42,506 nucleotides of DNA from the NCBI GenBank assembly GCA_007693915.1, contig RECS01000127.1:1-42506 (forward strand), given 5' to 3'. The notes below the pieces were generated by a model. The model was not told the DNA's origin, did no database searches, and saw only the letters and a program-made list of their open reading frames with translations. Origin of the DNA: Saprospirales bacterium. Its GTDB lineage: Bacteria > Bacteroidota > Bacteroidia > Chitinophagales > Saprospiraceae. Made by a program: the position numbers and the translations under genes. Shown here one piece after another: positions 1-8,379 of the stretch (positions are counted from its first letter, which is position 1; every line of letters starts with the position of its first letter).

Positions 1-2
1 AT

Positions 3-122
3 TACAATTACTGCCCTGCCGTAGCAGGACCATCAGTATATTGGGCGAGGAATTTTAGGAATAGCTATGAGCGGGGAATGACCTATGATGATGCCAATTG
101 CGGAGGAGAATATCCAAATTAA
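3..122 (+). CDS. 3' end of an unrecognised protein (5' end outside window)
   Basis: An open frame enters from the left edge and ends at TAA 120-122, giving 39 residues with a plausible mixed composition (YNYCPAV at the start, CGGEYPN at the end, two Cys). The other two plus-strand frames stop early. I do not recognise a family, and no T9SS sorting tail is visible. It is tail-to-tail with the large secreted protein that follows. It could be a chance frame, since only 120 bases are visible. Confidence 0.35.
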   Translation, partial: YNYCPAVAGPSVYWARNFRNSYERGMTYDDANCGGEYPN

Positions 123-442
123 ATGTTGGGGTGAAAAAGAATGGGTCCTATGTGTCCTTTATTGTATTTAGATTTTCGAATTAGGCTAATAAGCAATTAT
201 CTAGATTATCAATTGCGATGTTTCAAACAAACTAACCTTTTAAGGATGTCGGACTTTAAAGGTTATATGGACGAAGGTTAAGCGAATGAATGAACTTACC
301 TCTTGTAAGTTGAATTCAATACTGAACACTGTTAGGTTCTTCAATAAAAAAATTATGAAGAATTCAGGATTTATTTAACCGAGAAATAATGGGGAATCCT
401 TTTGTTGTGTTCATTATCCGTTATGCGCCTAAAATAGAAAAA
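123..442. other. intergenic stretch, no gene seen
   Basis: About 320 bases between two convergent genes, with no supported coding sequence. It holds a perfect 7-bp inverted repeat at 293-299/305-311 with a 5-base loop, and a near-perfect one around 233-265 (AACCTTTTAA pairing with TTTAAAGGTT, one mismatch). Neither is followed by a T-run, so I do not call them terminators. Confidence 0.5.
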
Positions 443-3289
443 CTATTGCTTTACCCAAACCTGATGTGACCTACCTCCACACATTTCTGCTCTCAGGATA
501 TATACTCCGGGTAGTAAATCAGAAGTATTGATTCTCTCAGTAGTTTGAAAATCAGTCGTTAAAGATATATGACTAAGACCTCGGATATCCATGATCTCAA
601 TTTTTGTGATTTCTGAACAGGCACCTTTTCTGTCTATCACAATCCAATCAGAGCCTGGATTTGGAGAGATAATGATTTTATCAGTTTCAAAGCTATGATC
701 GCTTGTGTTCACACCGGTATCCAGGTTGATAACAATTTCTTTGCGGTCTGATTCACAGATTTTTTCCGACAGAGAAATCTCCCAATCATAAAAATAATAG
801 TAATTGTCCTGGCCGAAGCTGCTTGTGTAAATGTTGACGTAGGGCTCCACTTCATAGGGATAGGAGATTCCATTGTTTGACCTGAAAAGTCTTGGACTTT
901 GATGGCCAAAAGTCATTAAATTAAAATCTGCATCGGTGGTCATCCTTAGGTCGTTATCCACTGGTAAGTCCCAGTTGAGATGAACTCTAAACCCATTTTC
1001 AGCATCTGCGATGTGGACAGTGTCGCGAAGGATGACCTCACTTGATCTATTCAAAAGGGTGAAAACTCGTGGCCCCTCCAAATCAGTGTAAACCTTAACG
1101 GAATTGAGGTGTATGCCATGTGTGACGTTAAAAATCAAGGCTCCGTTAAGGTGGTTTGCATGGTAGTTGTTACTGCCGCTAAAGTTAGGTTTTCCAACTC
1201 GATAGTTTTCTCCTTCAAAGGTTGTGGTGTTAGAGACGTAAAATATATTATCGCCTTCATTAAGCATTACAGGCCAATCGAAACCTTCAAATGCGGGTAT
1301 CTCATCCTCAATGTCCAAGTACCATCTGATGTGATCACCCTCAGCTGTCAGGGTTACTTCACTTTCTGTTTGTATTCCTTCCGTTGTGACTATAGGAAGT
1401 TCTGTAAGAAGTTTCTGAATATAAACTGAGTCAGAGACAAATTTACCACAACTGTTCGAAATTTCAGCGTAATACCAGCCTTCTTCGGTTGCTTCGATTG
1501 AGTACCCGACCTTGCCATTAGACCAGATGGGTTCTACAATAGCATCTGCCCCCAAAATGATTGAGGATCCACTACAGATTGTAGGTTCAAAAACAGTATG
1601 CAGAATTGGTGTAAAATCTGCATCCTCAATTACCGTGATTACCTCAGTTGGTGTTTCGCAACCGTTTTCATCAAACAGACGGGCAAAGTAAATTCCCTCA
1701 GCATTGGCTTCAATACTTTGAGATGTTTGTCCGGTATTCCATTGGTAAGCATATGCATCGGGCAAAGTTAGTGTAACAAAATCTTTGTCACAGAGTAGCA
1801 AATCACCCTCGTATTCAATATTTAGCGGTTTCTCTAAGCAGATGCCCTCAGTCGCCAGGTAAATATTTCTGGTATCAATATCGTAATAGCGATCTTCAAT
1901 GCCTGAGGGCCATTTGATGATTAGGGAATCAGCGACTACATCACCAGCCATTCCAAAATGTAGTATGTTGGAAGATTGAATGCCGTAACTTTCTCCTGCT
2001 CTCGCTTCTCTTGTTTGCATGCCTAAATCACTATAAACCCTGACAATAGCTCCAATACCATCGCGATTTGATGCTGTGCCGTTTAATTTGATCCGCAACC
2101 AGTTGTTGTTGTTTCCAGGATTTAGCCATACGAGATCATCTTTTAAGTCTGACGGGGTGTTGTATCCACTTCCGTAGGAAGCATAAATATCTAAAAATCC
2201 ATTGTTATTAAGGTCGCCAACAGAAAAAGAAGCTATAGGAACCTGATCGAAAGGGTTTGGCATTAAGTCAAATGTGCCATCACCCAAATTGCGATAAACG
2301 GTCATTCCATTTCCGGTAAACATTAAATCAAGAAAACCATCATTATCCAAATCAAGGAACTTAATTTGGATATGTCCCAAGTGATTACCTATGCCCACCT
2401 CTGATGTGGCATCAATATACAACCCTTCTCCATTATTTCTGTAAAATATTGAGGGTCTGTCGTGATTGATAAGAAAAAAATCATTGTATCCTATATTTCT
2501 GACATCAGCGAAATCAGCAGCCCAACTTTGTGCGCCGCTAGCAATACCCAATTCAGCAGCCGCTTCTATGAATTCACCATTTCCCATGTTTAGAAAAAGA
2601 GCATTGATCCTTCTTGGATCTTCGGGGTCGTTCACTATTCCTCTGCATTTGGATATGTAGAGATCCATCAAACCATTACCATTCACGTCAGCCCACACAC
2701 TACCGTAATTTCCTGAATTGTCTGAAGGGGGTGTGGTAGCCATATCTATCCATTCATTTCTTGGGGTTAGATTACCGTTTCCATCATTACCCCATATTTT
2801 ACTTTCTGCTAAATCATCACAAACAAACAAATCATTAAACCCGTCATTATTGATGTCAAAAAAGTTGGAAGCCTGAGCAAAAAAAGGTTGGATGCCATCG
2901 AGGGTTTCGATGGAGAATTCACCAAATGATGATTGCCTCAAATGAAGATTAGTACCGAAAGAGGTTGAACTTACAATATCCAATAATCCATCATTATTCA
3001 AATCTGCCGCTGCAATACTCCAGAAAAAATCATTATTCAAATTTACATTTGATAACACAGTCTTGAATTTTCCCTGAGTTTGCTGGAAGTCCACCTGAAG
3101 ATTTCTAGCATTGTGCAACCTGAATACATCATCCAAAAGATTGCCATTCAAATCTGAAATACCTATGGGAGCACCGGACCTAAACCCATCTACATCTACC
3201 AAATCGGTAGTGGGATGGAACTGAATCTGAGCATTCGAATTGGGTAGCCAAATGATAGTAGATAAGAATAGGAGAAAAAAATAGTGCAT
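443..3289 (-). CDS. secreted FG-GAP/VCBS repeat protein with UnbV/ASPIC domain and T9SS sorting domain
   Basis: A 948-residue exported surface or extracellular protein. Residues 1-20 are a signal peptide ending at NSNAQ. Residues about 25-400 hold FG-GAP/VCBS-type repeats, seen as recurring D-hN-D-G-hxD calcium-loop motifs (DLNNDGLLDI, DINNDGFNDL, DLDNDGFLDL, DLNNNGFLDI). An ASPIC/UnbV domain follows at about 405-482 with its hallmark IKWPSG. Ig-like segments with paired Cys cover about 485-640. The last ~75 residues form a type A T9SS sorting domain (ISPNPGSDW near its start, LLPGVYIL near its end). This architecture resembles CRTAC1-type proteins of Bacteroidota. Substrate or partner is unknown; adhesion or calcium-dependent surface binding is inferred. 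A TATTTTTG -7 element lies at 3346-3353, but no good -33 was found. Confidence 0.85.
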   Translation of the reverse strand: MHYFFLLFLSTIIWLPNSNAQIQFHPTTDLVDVDGFRSGAPIGISDLNGNLLDDVFRLHNARNLQVDFQQTQGKFKTVLSNVNLNNDFFWSIAAADLNNDGLLDIVSSTSFGTNLHLRQSSFGEFSIETLDGIQPFFAQASNFFDINNDGFNDLFVCDDLAESKIWGNDGNGNLTPRNEWIDMATTPPSDNSGNYGSVWADVNGNGLMDLYISKCRGIVNDPEDPRRINALFLNMGNGEFIEAAAELGIASGAQSWAADFADVRNIGYNDFFLINHDRPSIFYRNNGEGLYIDATSEVGIGNHLGHIQIKFLDLDNDGFLDLMFTGNGMTVYRNLGDGTFDLMPNPFDQVPIASFSVGDLNNNGFLDIYASYGSGYNTPSDLKDDLVWLNPGNNNNWLRIKLNGTASNRDGIGAIVRVYSDLGMQTREARAGESYGIQSSNILHFGMAGDVVADSLIIKWPSGIEDRYYDIDTRNIYLATEGICLEKPLNIEYEGDLLLCDKDFVTLTLPDAYAYQWNTGQTSQSIEANAEGIYFARLFDENGCETPTEVITVIEDADFTPILHTVFEPTICSGSSIILGADAIVEPIWSNGKVGYSIEATEEGWYYAEISNSCGKFVSDSVYIQKLLTELPIVTTEGIQTESEVTLTAEGDHIRWYLDIEDEIPAFEGFDWPVMLNEGDNIFYVSNTTTFEGENYRVGKPNFSGSNNYHANHLNGALIFNVTHGIHLNSVKVYTDLEGPRVFTLLNRSSEVILRDTVHIADAENGFRVHLNWDLPVDNDLRMTTDADFNLMTFGHQSPRLFRSNNGISYPYEVEPYVNIYTSSFGQDNYYYFYDWEISLSEKICESDRKEIVINLDTGVNTSDHSFETDKIIISPNPGSDWIVIDRKGACSEITKIEIMDIRGLSHISLTTDFQTTERINTSDLLPGVYILRAEMCGGRSHQVWVKQ

Positions 3290-3384
3290 GGTGTAGATTA
3301 TGTTGATAATAATAATTCAATTCTAATCAGAATTAAACACATCTACAAAAATAATAAACTGAGGCAATTTTTTCGGGATTAGGC

Positions 3385-3416
3385 AAAAAAAAGAGACCGA
3401 ATTTCTTCGGTCTCTT
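3385..3416 (-). terminator. intrinsic terminator of tRNA-Phe
   Basis: A perfect 11-bp stem (3391-3401 pairs with 3406-3416). Read on the minus strand it has a GAAA tetraloop and is followed by a run of T (A-run 3385-3392 on the plus strand). It starts 2 bases after the tRNA 3' end. Confidence 0.9.
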
Positions 3417-3417
3417 G

Positions 3418-3490
3418 TGGTACCACCTGGAATCGAACCAGGGACACCAGGATTTTCAGTCCTGTGCTCTACCAACTGAGCTATGGTACC
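3418..3490 (-). tRNA. tRNA-Phe (GAA)
   Basis: A 73-nt cloverleaf on the minus strand. The 7-bp acceptor stem GGTACCA/TGGTACC has discriminator A. The D-arm is GCTCAGTTGGTAGAGC, the anticodon loop CTGAAAA carries GAA, and the T-arm contains GGTTCGATTCC. CCA is not encoded (CAA follows). It stands alone with its own promoter and terminator. Confidence 0.97.
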
Positions 3491-3507
3491 TTATTGCTAA
3501 AGCGACG

Positions 3508-3539
3508 CAAAGATAGGGTTATTCATTTCTTTATTGCAA
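3508..3539 (-). promoter_or_regulatory. Bacteroidota-type promoter of tRNA-Phe
   Basis: On the minus strand, TTG (3537-3539), a 21-base spacer, then TATCTTTG (3508-3515), a perfect TAnnTTTG -7 element. It ends about 17 bases before the mature tRNA 5' end. Confidence 0.75.
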
Positions 3540-3728
3540 GTTTTTATCTAAAAATTTTGAAGGTAATTTGCTGTGTCGCTTGTAATGAATTGTTTTTCTA
3601 TGAGTTAACTAAAAAGGGATTTTTCAGCCTCTCGGAATAGAGAAGATTTTTCCGACTATTCTTATATGTACATCCGTCACATTTCCCTCCACAATATGAA
3701 ACTAAACGACGAACCCCTATATGGAGCT

Positions 3729-4067
3729 TTACTTAACCCCCACCTCACCAACACCACCTCTCCCCTCCGGATTTCCAACGTGCCGTCCTGTATGAATGGA
3801 TAACAAAGGCATAGGCTCCCTCCGGAGAGTTTTCATCCCTAAAGGTGCCATTCCATTGACAATTTTCACCCCTTCATTCGTAAATGAGAGTTCCTCACTT
3901 GTCTTGAATATTAAGTGGGCGTGGTGAATGCTGCCCCTTCTAAAAATAATGAGGAAACATAGTATTAATACCATTCCAAACAACAATAAAAAACCGCATC
4001 GCCAAAACATGACAATGCGGTCCACAATCGTCCGCTCCTTGATTGTTGTTTTATGCTTAATGGACAA
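3729..4067 (-). CDS. doubtful ORF with one membrane segment
   Basis: A 112-codon open frame in an otherwise empty 740-base stretch. It encodes a basic N-terminus, one hydrophobic segment at about residues 23-44 (FLLLFGMVLILCFLIIF), and a tail ending in a glycine-rich stretch (GRGGVGEVG). I recognise no family. The DNA of the tail (3730-3785) is C-rich and unlike its surroundings, which fits a dispersed repeat as well as a gene. No promoter of the usual form precedes it. The rest of 3516-3728 and 4068-4230 shows no gene. Confidence 0.2.
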   Translation of the reverse strand: MSIKHKTTIKERTIVDRIVMFWRCGFLLLFGMVLILCFLIIFRRGSIHHAHLIFKTSEELSFTNEGVKIVNGMAPLGMKTLRREPMPLLSIHTGRHVGNPEGRGGVGEVGVK

Positions 4068-4121
4068 AAAGTAGGCTGAGAACGTTCAAAATGTGCATTA
4101 TTATTAGCTTAGAGTCAAATC

Positions 4122-4190
4122 AAAGCTTATAAATTAAAAAAGCTTTTACTGGGGCAGTGGTAATTCCTTTTTTGAAACATTAAGGAATTA
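4122..4190 (-). terminator. possible end-of-operon hairpins after the sulfur operon
   Basis: Downstream of the last operon gene are two inverted repeats. One is a perfect 9-bp stem, 4161-4169 with 4182-4190, loop 12. The other is a 7-bp stem, 4122-4128 with 4140-4146, with a T-run inside its loop on the minus strand. Neither has the classic stem followed by T-tract, so the call is tentative. Confidence 0.35.
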
Positions 4191-4230
4191 AGGTTCATGT
4201 GATTAATTTTAAAATTTTCATCAACTTTTT

Positions 4231-4644
4231 TTAATGAGGTAGCTTATCCCTCAATAAACCATATAGCCATGTGCCGAGTAGGGCACCGAGTATGGCGATG
4301 GATATTGCAAAGAACCCATAACCCAGATTTACAAATAGAGGTCCCGGGCATGCGCCTGTCAATGCCCATCCCAAACCAAAAAAAGTGCCTCCTATAATGT
4401 ATCTGGGCCAGGTTTTATCCTTCGGGCTGAATACAATCGGGTTGCCTGAGAAGTCCCTCAATTTGTACTTTTTGATCAATGCTACACTGATGACTCCAAG
4501 TACCACCGCTGTTCCGATTATTCCATACATATGAAAATCCTGAAATCTGAACATTTCCTGAATACGAAACCAGCTAATTGCCTCGGATTTTGCCATGACA
4601 ATTCCGAATGCTGTTCCCGCTATTATATATACTAATGCTTTCAT
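4231..4644 (-). CDS. YeeE/YedE-family half channel (DUF6691 type)
   Basis: A 137-residue integral membrane protein with about four hydrophobic segments. It carries the family motif GACPGP (about residues 97-102), equivalent to the second Cys-bearing half of YeeE/TsuA thiosulfate channels. YeeE proteins are normally a single chain of about 350 residues. Here the function is split between this gene and the one upstream, as in PmpA/PmpB-type pairs. It is last in the operon, 26 bases after the first half. It is expected to act in the inner membrane, moving thiosulfate or a related reduced sulfur compound. The precise substrate is inferred from context. Confidence 0.85.
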   Translation of the reverse strand: MKALVYIIAGTAFGIVMAKSEAISWFRIQEMFRFQDFHMYGIIGTAVVLGVISVALIKKYKLRDFSGNPIVFSPKDKTWPRYIIGGTFFGLGWALTGACPGPLFVNLGYGFFAISIAILGALLGTWLYGLLRDKLPH

Positions 4645-4670
4645 GTTTTTTACTTTTTTGGGTTTTGCTT

Positions 4671-5228
4671 TTAACTAAAAATGATGGGTAATAACAAATG
4701 AGTCATGACCAAGCCTCCGATAAAGAAACCAATCACAGCAACCAATGATGGTAGTTGTAAATTACTCAATCCGCTAATGGCGTGGCCCGAAGTACAGCCC
4801 CCTGCATAACGCGCACCGAATCCAATGAGCAATCCACCGATTAATAGGACTAAAAATCCTCTTAGCGTAAATGCGCTTTCAGTTCCGTAAATCTCCATGG
4901 GCTGTAAACCTTCCGGAGCTGCTATGCCAATATTCTGTAGATCCTGAATAGTTGCCTCTGAAATTTGAACAGCTTCGCCAGTACTCAGGAATTGAAAACT
5001 AATGAATCCTCCGATTATTGAACCTACTAAAAATAGCAGATTCCAAGTCTGGGACTTCCAGTTAAAGTCAAAAAATTTGGCAGTTTTGCCTGCACCGCAA
5101 GCAGAACATATAGTCCTAAGATTGGAAGAAAAGCCAAATGATCTTCCCAAAAAAATTAAAAACAACATGATTAAGACTATTAGTATGCCCGATATATGCC
5201 AGGGCCAAGGCTGTAGTATCCACTCCAT
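4671..5228 (-). CDS. YeeE/YedE-family half channel with GGCTSGH motif
   Basis: A 185-residue membrane protein with about four hydrophobic segments. The motif ARYAGGCTSGHAISGL lies at about residues 140-155; its Cys is the conserved one of the YeeE/YedE (TsuA) sulfur-transport family. A second Cys pair (CSACGAG) lies in a cytoplasmic or loop region at about residues 41-47. It pairs with the shorter half gene directly downstream, and together they make one full channel. It starts 21 bases after the universal stress protein gene. A role in sulfur compound uptake or export next to persulfide-oxidising enzymes is inferred. Confidence 0.87.
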   Translation of the reverse strand: MEWILQPWPWHISGILIVLIMLFLIFLGRSFGFSSNLRTICSACGAGKTAKFFDFNWKSQTWNLLFLVGSIIGGFISFQFLSTGEAVQISEATIQDLQNIGIAAPEGLQPMEIYGTESAFTLRGFLVLLIGGLLIGFGARYAGGCTSGHAISGLSNLQLPSLVAVIGFFIGGLVMTHLLLPIIFS

Positions 5229-5249
5229 AATATTTTCTCTCGTTTTATT

Positions 5250-6071
5250 TTATTTTATGTGATAAGTAATGATTGGTTTGTACAAATTGTTGATTAATTT
5301 TTCAGCTACTGAAGACTTTAACAGTCTTCCTAGACCTCTTCTGCCTTCAGTTCCAATTATAATCATGTCCATGTCATTCATTTGATTGAAATGAGTGACT
5401 CCACTGGAAACGTCTCTATCGGCATGAATGTGTCGGACAGTTTTATATAAACCATTAGCTTGTGCAAAATTATCCATCTTTTCGTGAATCTTCTCTGCAT
5501 CCATTTCTATGGTGGAAACGTAAAGCAAATGAATAGTTGCTCCAAATCCCTTTTCCAGTAATTTTAGAATGGGTAAGTCCATCGCACCCTTGTTCATGAA
5601 ATCGTGTACAACTAGAATGTCTTTTATTTCCAGGTCTGAGCGGTCACACATCAAAGACAATACAGGAACATTACTTTGTCGGGCGATGTGCTGAGTCTCG
5701 GTGCCGCTAAGCCAACTTCCCAGCCCGGTAGCACCTTTAGTTCCCATAATGATCATGTCAAATTGGTTGCTTTCGGCATACTCCACAAGGGTTTTGGTTC
5801 TAGGACCAAAAAGTATTTGGAAAGTATCTTCAGGTCTTTTGCTTTTGAGCTCATCCACTTTGTTTTGTGCATTTAGTAAATGAGCCGCAAGTGCTTTGGA
5901 ATCTTCACCTTCAGCTGCATGAGGTATTCCTTTGGAATCCAGTTCCGGCTCACTCCAGTCAACTACATGAAGAAAATGAACTTCAACATCTTCCAATGCT
6001 TTCAATTTGTCTGCCATAATGGTAGCAAAGTCCGAAAGCCGGCTGAAATCTGTGGGGATTAAAATTCGCAT
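5250..6071 (-). CDS. tandem universal stress protein
   Basis: 273 residues with two UspA domains (about 1-142 and 148-273). The first starts MRILIPTDFSRLSDFA and ends with an intact ATP-loop motif G-x2-G-x9-G-T (GTKGATGLGSWLSGT). The second has GTEGRRGLGRLLKSS, where the final Gly is Ser, so nucleotide binding there may be weaker. It is a soluble cytoplasmic protein. Its position between the rhodanese gene and the membrane channel genes suggests a role in adjusting sulfur handling to stress or redox state. That role is inference. Confidence 0.9.
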   Translation of the reverse strand: MRILIPTDFSRLSDFATIMADKLKALEDVEVHFLHVVDWSEPELDSKGIPHAAEGEDSKALAAHLLNAQNKVDELKSKRPEDTFQILFGPRTKTLVEYAESNQFDMIIMGTKGATGLGSWLSGTETQHIARQSNVPVLSLMCDRSDLEIKDILVVHDFMNKGAMDLPILKLLEKGFGATIHLLYVSTIEMDAEKIHEKMDNFAQANGLYKTVRHIHADRDVSSGVTHFNQMNDMDMIIIGTEGRRGLGRLLKSSVAEKLINNLYKPIITYHIK

Positions 6072-6097
6072 AATTTCTGTATTTTTGGGTTAAATTA

Positions 6098-6442
6098 TCA
6101 AGAGTTACTTGTCTCTAATGGACCATTCCAGCTCATGATGCCACGATCTAAATTAAAGACATTTTTGAAGCCTTTCTGACTCATAAGGCGGGCTGCAACT
6201 GCACTTCTTGCGCCACTCCGACAATAAAGAAAGTAATTTTCTTCTTTTTTCAGTTCTTGAATCTTCTTTTGAAAGTCAAAGGCAGATAAGTCCAAATTTA
6301 CAGCGCCTTTGATATGACCTTTTCTAAATTCTGCCGGTGTCCTCACATCTATGATTTGAACTCCTTTTTTGCTTATCTTTTCTTTAAATTCTTTTGAGGA
6401 GAGATCCTCGAATAGCTTTTTTGTTTTGAATAAACCTAACAT
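6098..6442 (-). CDS. single-domain rhodanese sulfurtransferase
   Basis: 114 residues forming one rhodanese domain. The sequence IIDVRTPAEFRKGHIKGAVN precedes the active-site loop CRSGARS at about residues 73-79, whose Cys would carry the persulfide. It has no signal peptide, so it is cytoplasmic. It sits 61 bases downstream of the CstB-like gene and 26 bases before the stress protein gene. It probably relays sulfane sulfur to or from the persulfide dioxygenase. The length is normal for the GlpE/PspE class. Confidence 0.93.
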   Translation of the reverse strand: MLGLFKTKKLFEDLSSKEFKEKISKKGVQIIDVRTPAEFRKGHIKGAVNLDLSAFDFQKKIQELKKEENYFLYCRSGARSAVAARLMSQKGFKNVFNLDRGIMSWNGPLETSNS

Positions 6443-6503
6443 TTTCTTGATTTTAGTTGGAGTTTCCCGTCCTCCATGGAGAACGGGAAATCCGATTTAA
6501 TAA

Positions 6504-7913
6504 TTATACCAATGTGCTTGGACAAACATAATCTGATACCGGTACTGAAGTTTCTTTAATCTTGTTAAAACCTCCTTGTACATCGATCAGGTTATGGAAT
6601 CCTCTTGCCTGTAGTATGGATACTGCTGTCATTGATCTGTATCCTCCGGCGCAGTGTACATATGTTTTTTCATTATTGGAGAAAGCTGACATCTCTGAAT
6701 TTAGAAAATCAAGAGGGATGTTGACAGCTCCTTTTACATGCTCCGATTGATGCTCAGATGGTTTTCTTACATCCACAACTCTTGCATTGTTATTGGCAAC
6801 CGCTATTGCAAAATCTTCAGCTGTTATAGAATTAACTGTACTGAAATCTTTTCCTGAGTTTTTCCAACTGTCAAACCCACCATCTAGATAGCCTATTGAC
6901 TTGTCATATCCTACTCTTGCCAACCTCGTTACTGCCTCCTCTTCTCTACCTTTTTCTGTAACCAGAAGAATCGGCTGATGCATATCTGTTATCAAGGCAC
7001 CAACCCATGGGGCAAAGTCACCATCCAAACCGATATTGATTGAATTAGGTACATGACCTTCGGCGAACGTTCCGGCTTTTCTTGTATCCAATATCAAAGC
7101 ATTCCACTCATTGGCAGCAGCTTCAAAATTTTCAGGATTCAATGACTGTAATCCAGTTTCCAATGCCACCTCAAAGCTATCGTATCCCATTTTATTCATT
7201 CTTACATTTTCAGGGAAGTATTGAGGAGGTGTCATAAGACCATCAGTTACTTCTTTAATAAATTCTTCGCGAGTCATGTCTTCTCTAAGTGCATAGTTGG
7301 TTCTCTTTTGATTACCAATAGTATCCCATGTCTCATCAGATAGATTTTTACCACATGCCGATCCGGCTCCGTGACCAGGATAAACGATTACATCATCAGC
7401 CAGAGGCATGATCTTGTTTCTCAGTGAATCGTAAAGATGACTTGCAAGATCTTCCATAGTTAGGTCGGTCTTTACCGCTAGGTCAGGTCTTCCTACATCA
7501 CCGATAAATAATGTGTCACCTGAGAAAATAGCGTAGTCTTTACCTTCTTCATCCCTCAACAAAAAGGTAGTTGATTCCATTGTGTGACCAGGGGTGTGTA
7601 ATACAACAATGGTAGCATCTCCCACTTTAAGTTCTTCATTGTCCTTAGCGATATGAGCATCAAATTCAGGAGCAGCAGTTGGTCCAAAAACAATGGGCGC
7701 TCCCGTTGCTCTCGCCAGGTCAATGTGTCCTGATACAAAGTCAGCGTGAAAATGTGTCTCCAGAATATATTTGATTTTTGCCCCATCAGCTTTTGCTTTA
7801 TCTACATAAGGCTTGTAATCTCTTAATGGATCAATAATTACAGCTTCTCCTTTGCTTTCGATGTAATACGCACCATGTGCAAGACAACCGGTATAAATTT
7901 GCTCTACTTTCAT
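6504..7913 (-). CDS. CstB-like persulfide dioxygenase fused to two rhodanese domains
   Basis: 469 residues. The N-terminal metallo-beta-lactamase fold (1-250) has HFHADF (His54, His56, Asp58), His110 (HTPGH), Asp133 (SGDTLF) and His181 (YPGHGAGSACG), the iron site of ETHE1/persulfide dioxygenases. The usual His after Asp58 is Phe, consistent with a mononuclear iron enzyme. A middle rhodanese-like domain (about 255-355) has no Cys at the active-site position (LLVTEKGREEE). The last domain (about 365-460) has an active CAGGYRS loop (Cys421). This order, dioxygenase, dead rhodanese, live rhodanese, is that of Staphylococcus CstB, which oxidises low-molecular-weight persulfides and yields thiosulfate. 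It is the first gene of a five-gene operon. Confidence 0.93.
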   Translation of the reverse strand: MKVEQIYTGCLAHGAYYIESKGEAVIIDPLRDYKPYVDKAKADGAKIKYILETHFHADFVSGHIDLARATGAPIVFGPTAAPEFDAHIAKDNEELKVGDATIVVLHTPGHTMESTTFLLRDEEGKDYAIFSGDTLFIGDVGRPDLAVKTDLTMEDLASHLYDSLRNKIMPLADDVIVYPGHGAGSACGKNLSDETWDTIGNQKRTNYALREDMTREEFIKEVTDGLMTPPQYFPENVRMNKMGYDSFEVALETGLQSLNPENFEAAANEWNALILDTRKAGTFAEGHVPNSINIGLDGDFAPWVGALITDMHQPILLVTEKGREEEAVTRLARVGYDKSIGYLDGGFDSWKNSGKDFSTVNSITAEDFAIAVANNNARVVDVRKPSEHQSEHVKGAVNIPLDFLNSEMSAFSNNEKTYVHCAGGYRSMTAVSILQARGFHNLIDVQGGFNKIKETSVPVSDYVCPSTLV

Positions 7914-7951
7914 TTTTTTTGTTTTTATGTTGATTAATTAATTTGATAACA

Positions 7952-7996
7952 CAAAGATGCGACTCCTCAATCTATCAATTTGTGACGATTATCACA
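7952..7996 (-). promoter_or_regulatory. promoter and CRP/FNR-type palindrome of the sulfur operon
   Basis: 7981-7996 reads TGTGACGATTATCACA, a perfect TGTGA-N6-TCACA inverted repeat of CRP/FNR-family operators. On the minus strand CATCTTTG (7952-7959) is one base off the -7 consensus. If it is the -7 element, the palindrome is centred near -40, the usual place for a class II activator site. The only gene it faces starts at 7913. Confidence 0.6.
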
Positions 7997-8379
7997 TAGG
8001 GTGAAAATTTATGTCAGTTTTGTTAGATCGAATCACATGCACCCAAAAATTATTAATTGTTTTTTGTAGTAATTTGTAAAAGAAAGGGGCGGAGTGAATT
8101 TCTTAATAAATCCATAATTCTAAAGGAAACACTCGTCAATTTAGAAAGCCGACTGAGACTAGAATTATTATAGAGTATGTTCAGAAGCCATCACAAAAAG
8201 CCTTTAGTCAATCGGTTGGGAAGATGACAGGACTGTAGAATATTGCATGAGCTGATAAAGAGGAATTCCGAAGGGGTGATATTATTTAAAACATTGGTTA
8301 AAGTAATGCTTTGTTCCCAGCACACTGTTCAAATTACAGCTTAAATTAGGGTGGTAAAATGATAACTCAGTAAAAAATA
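7997..8379. other. intergenic stretch, no gene seen
   Basis: Between two minus-strand genes. No frame of useful length with a start and no recognisable RNA was found. Apart from the CRP/FNR-type site at its left edge I see no strong repeat or hairpin. Confidence 0.5.

Noticed and set aside
1109-1429. 106-codon plus-strand ORF
   Set aside because: Lies antisense inside the 948-residue secreted protein gene, whose domains are clear; no start signal and no recognisable protein.
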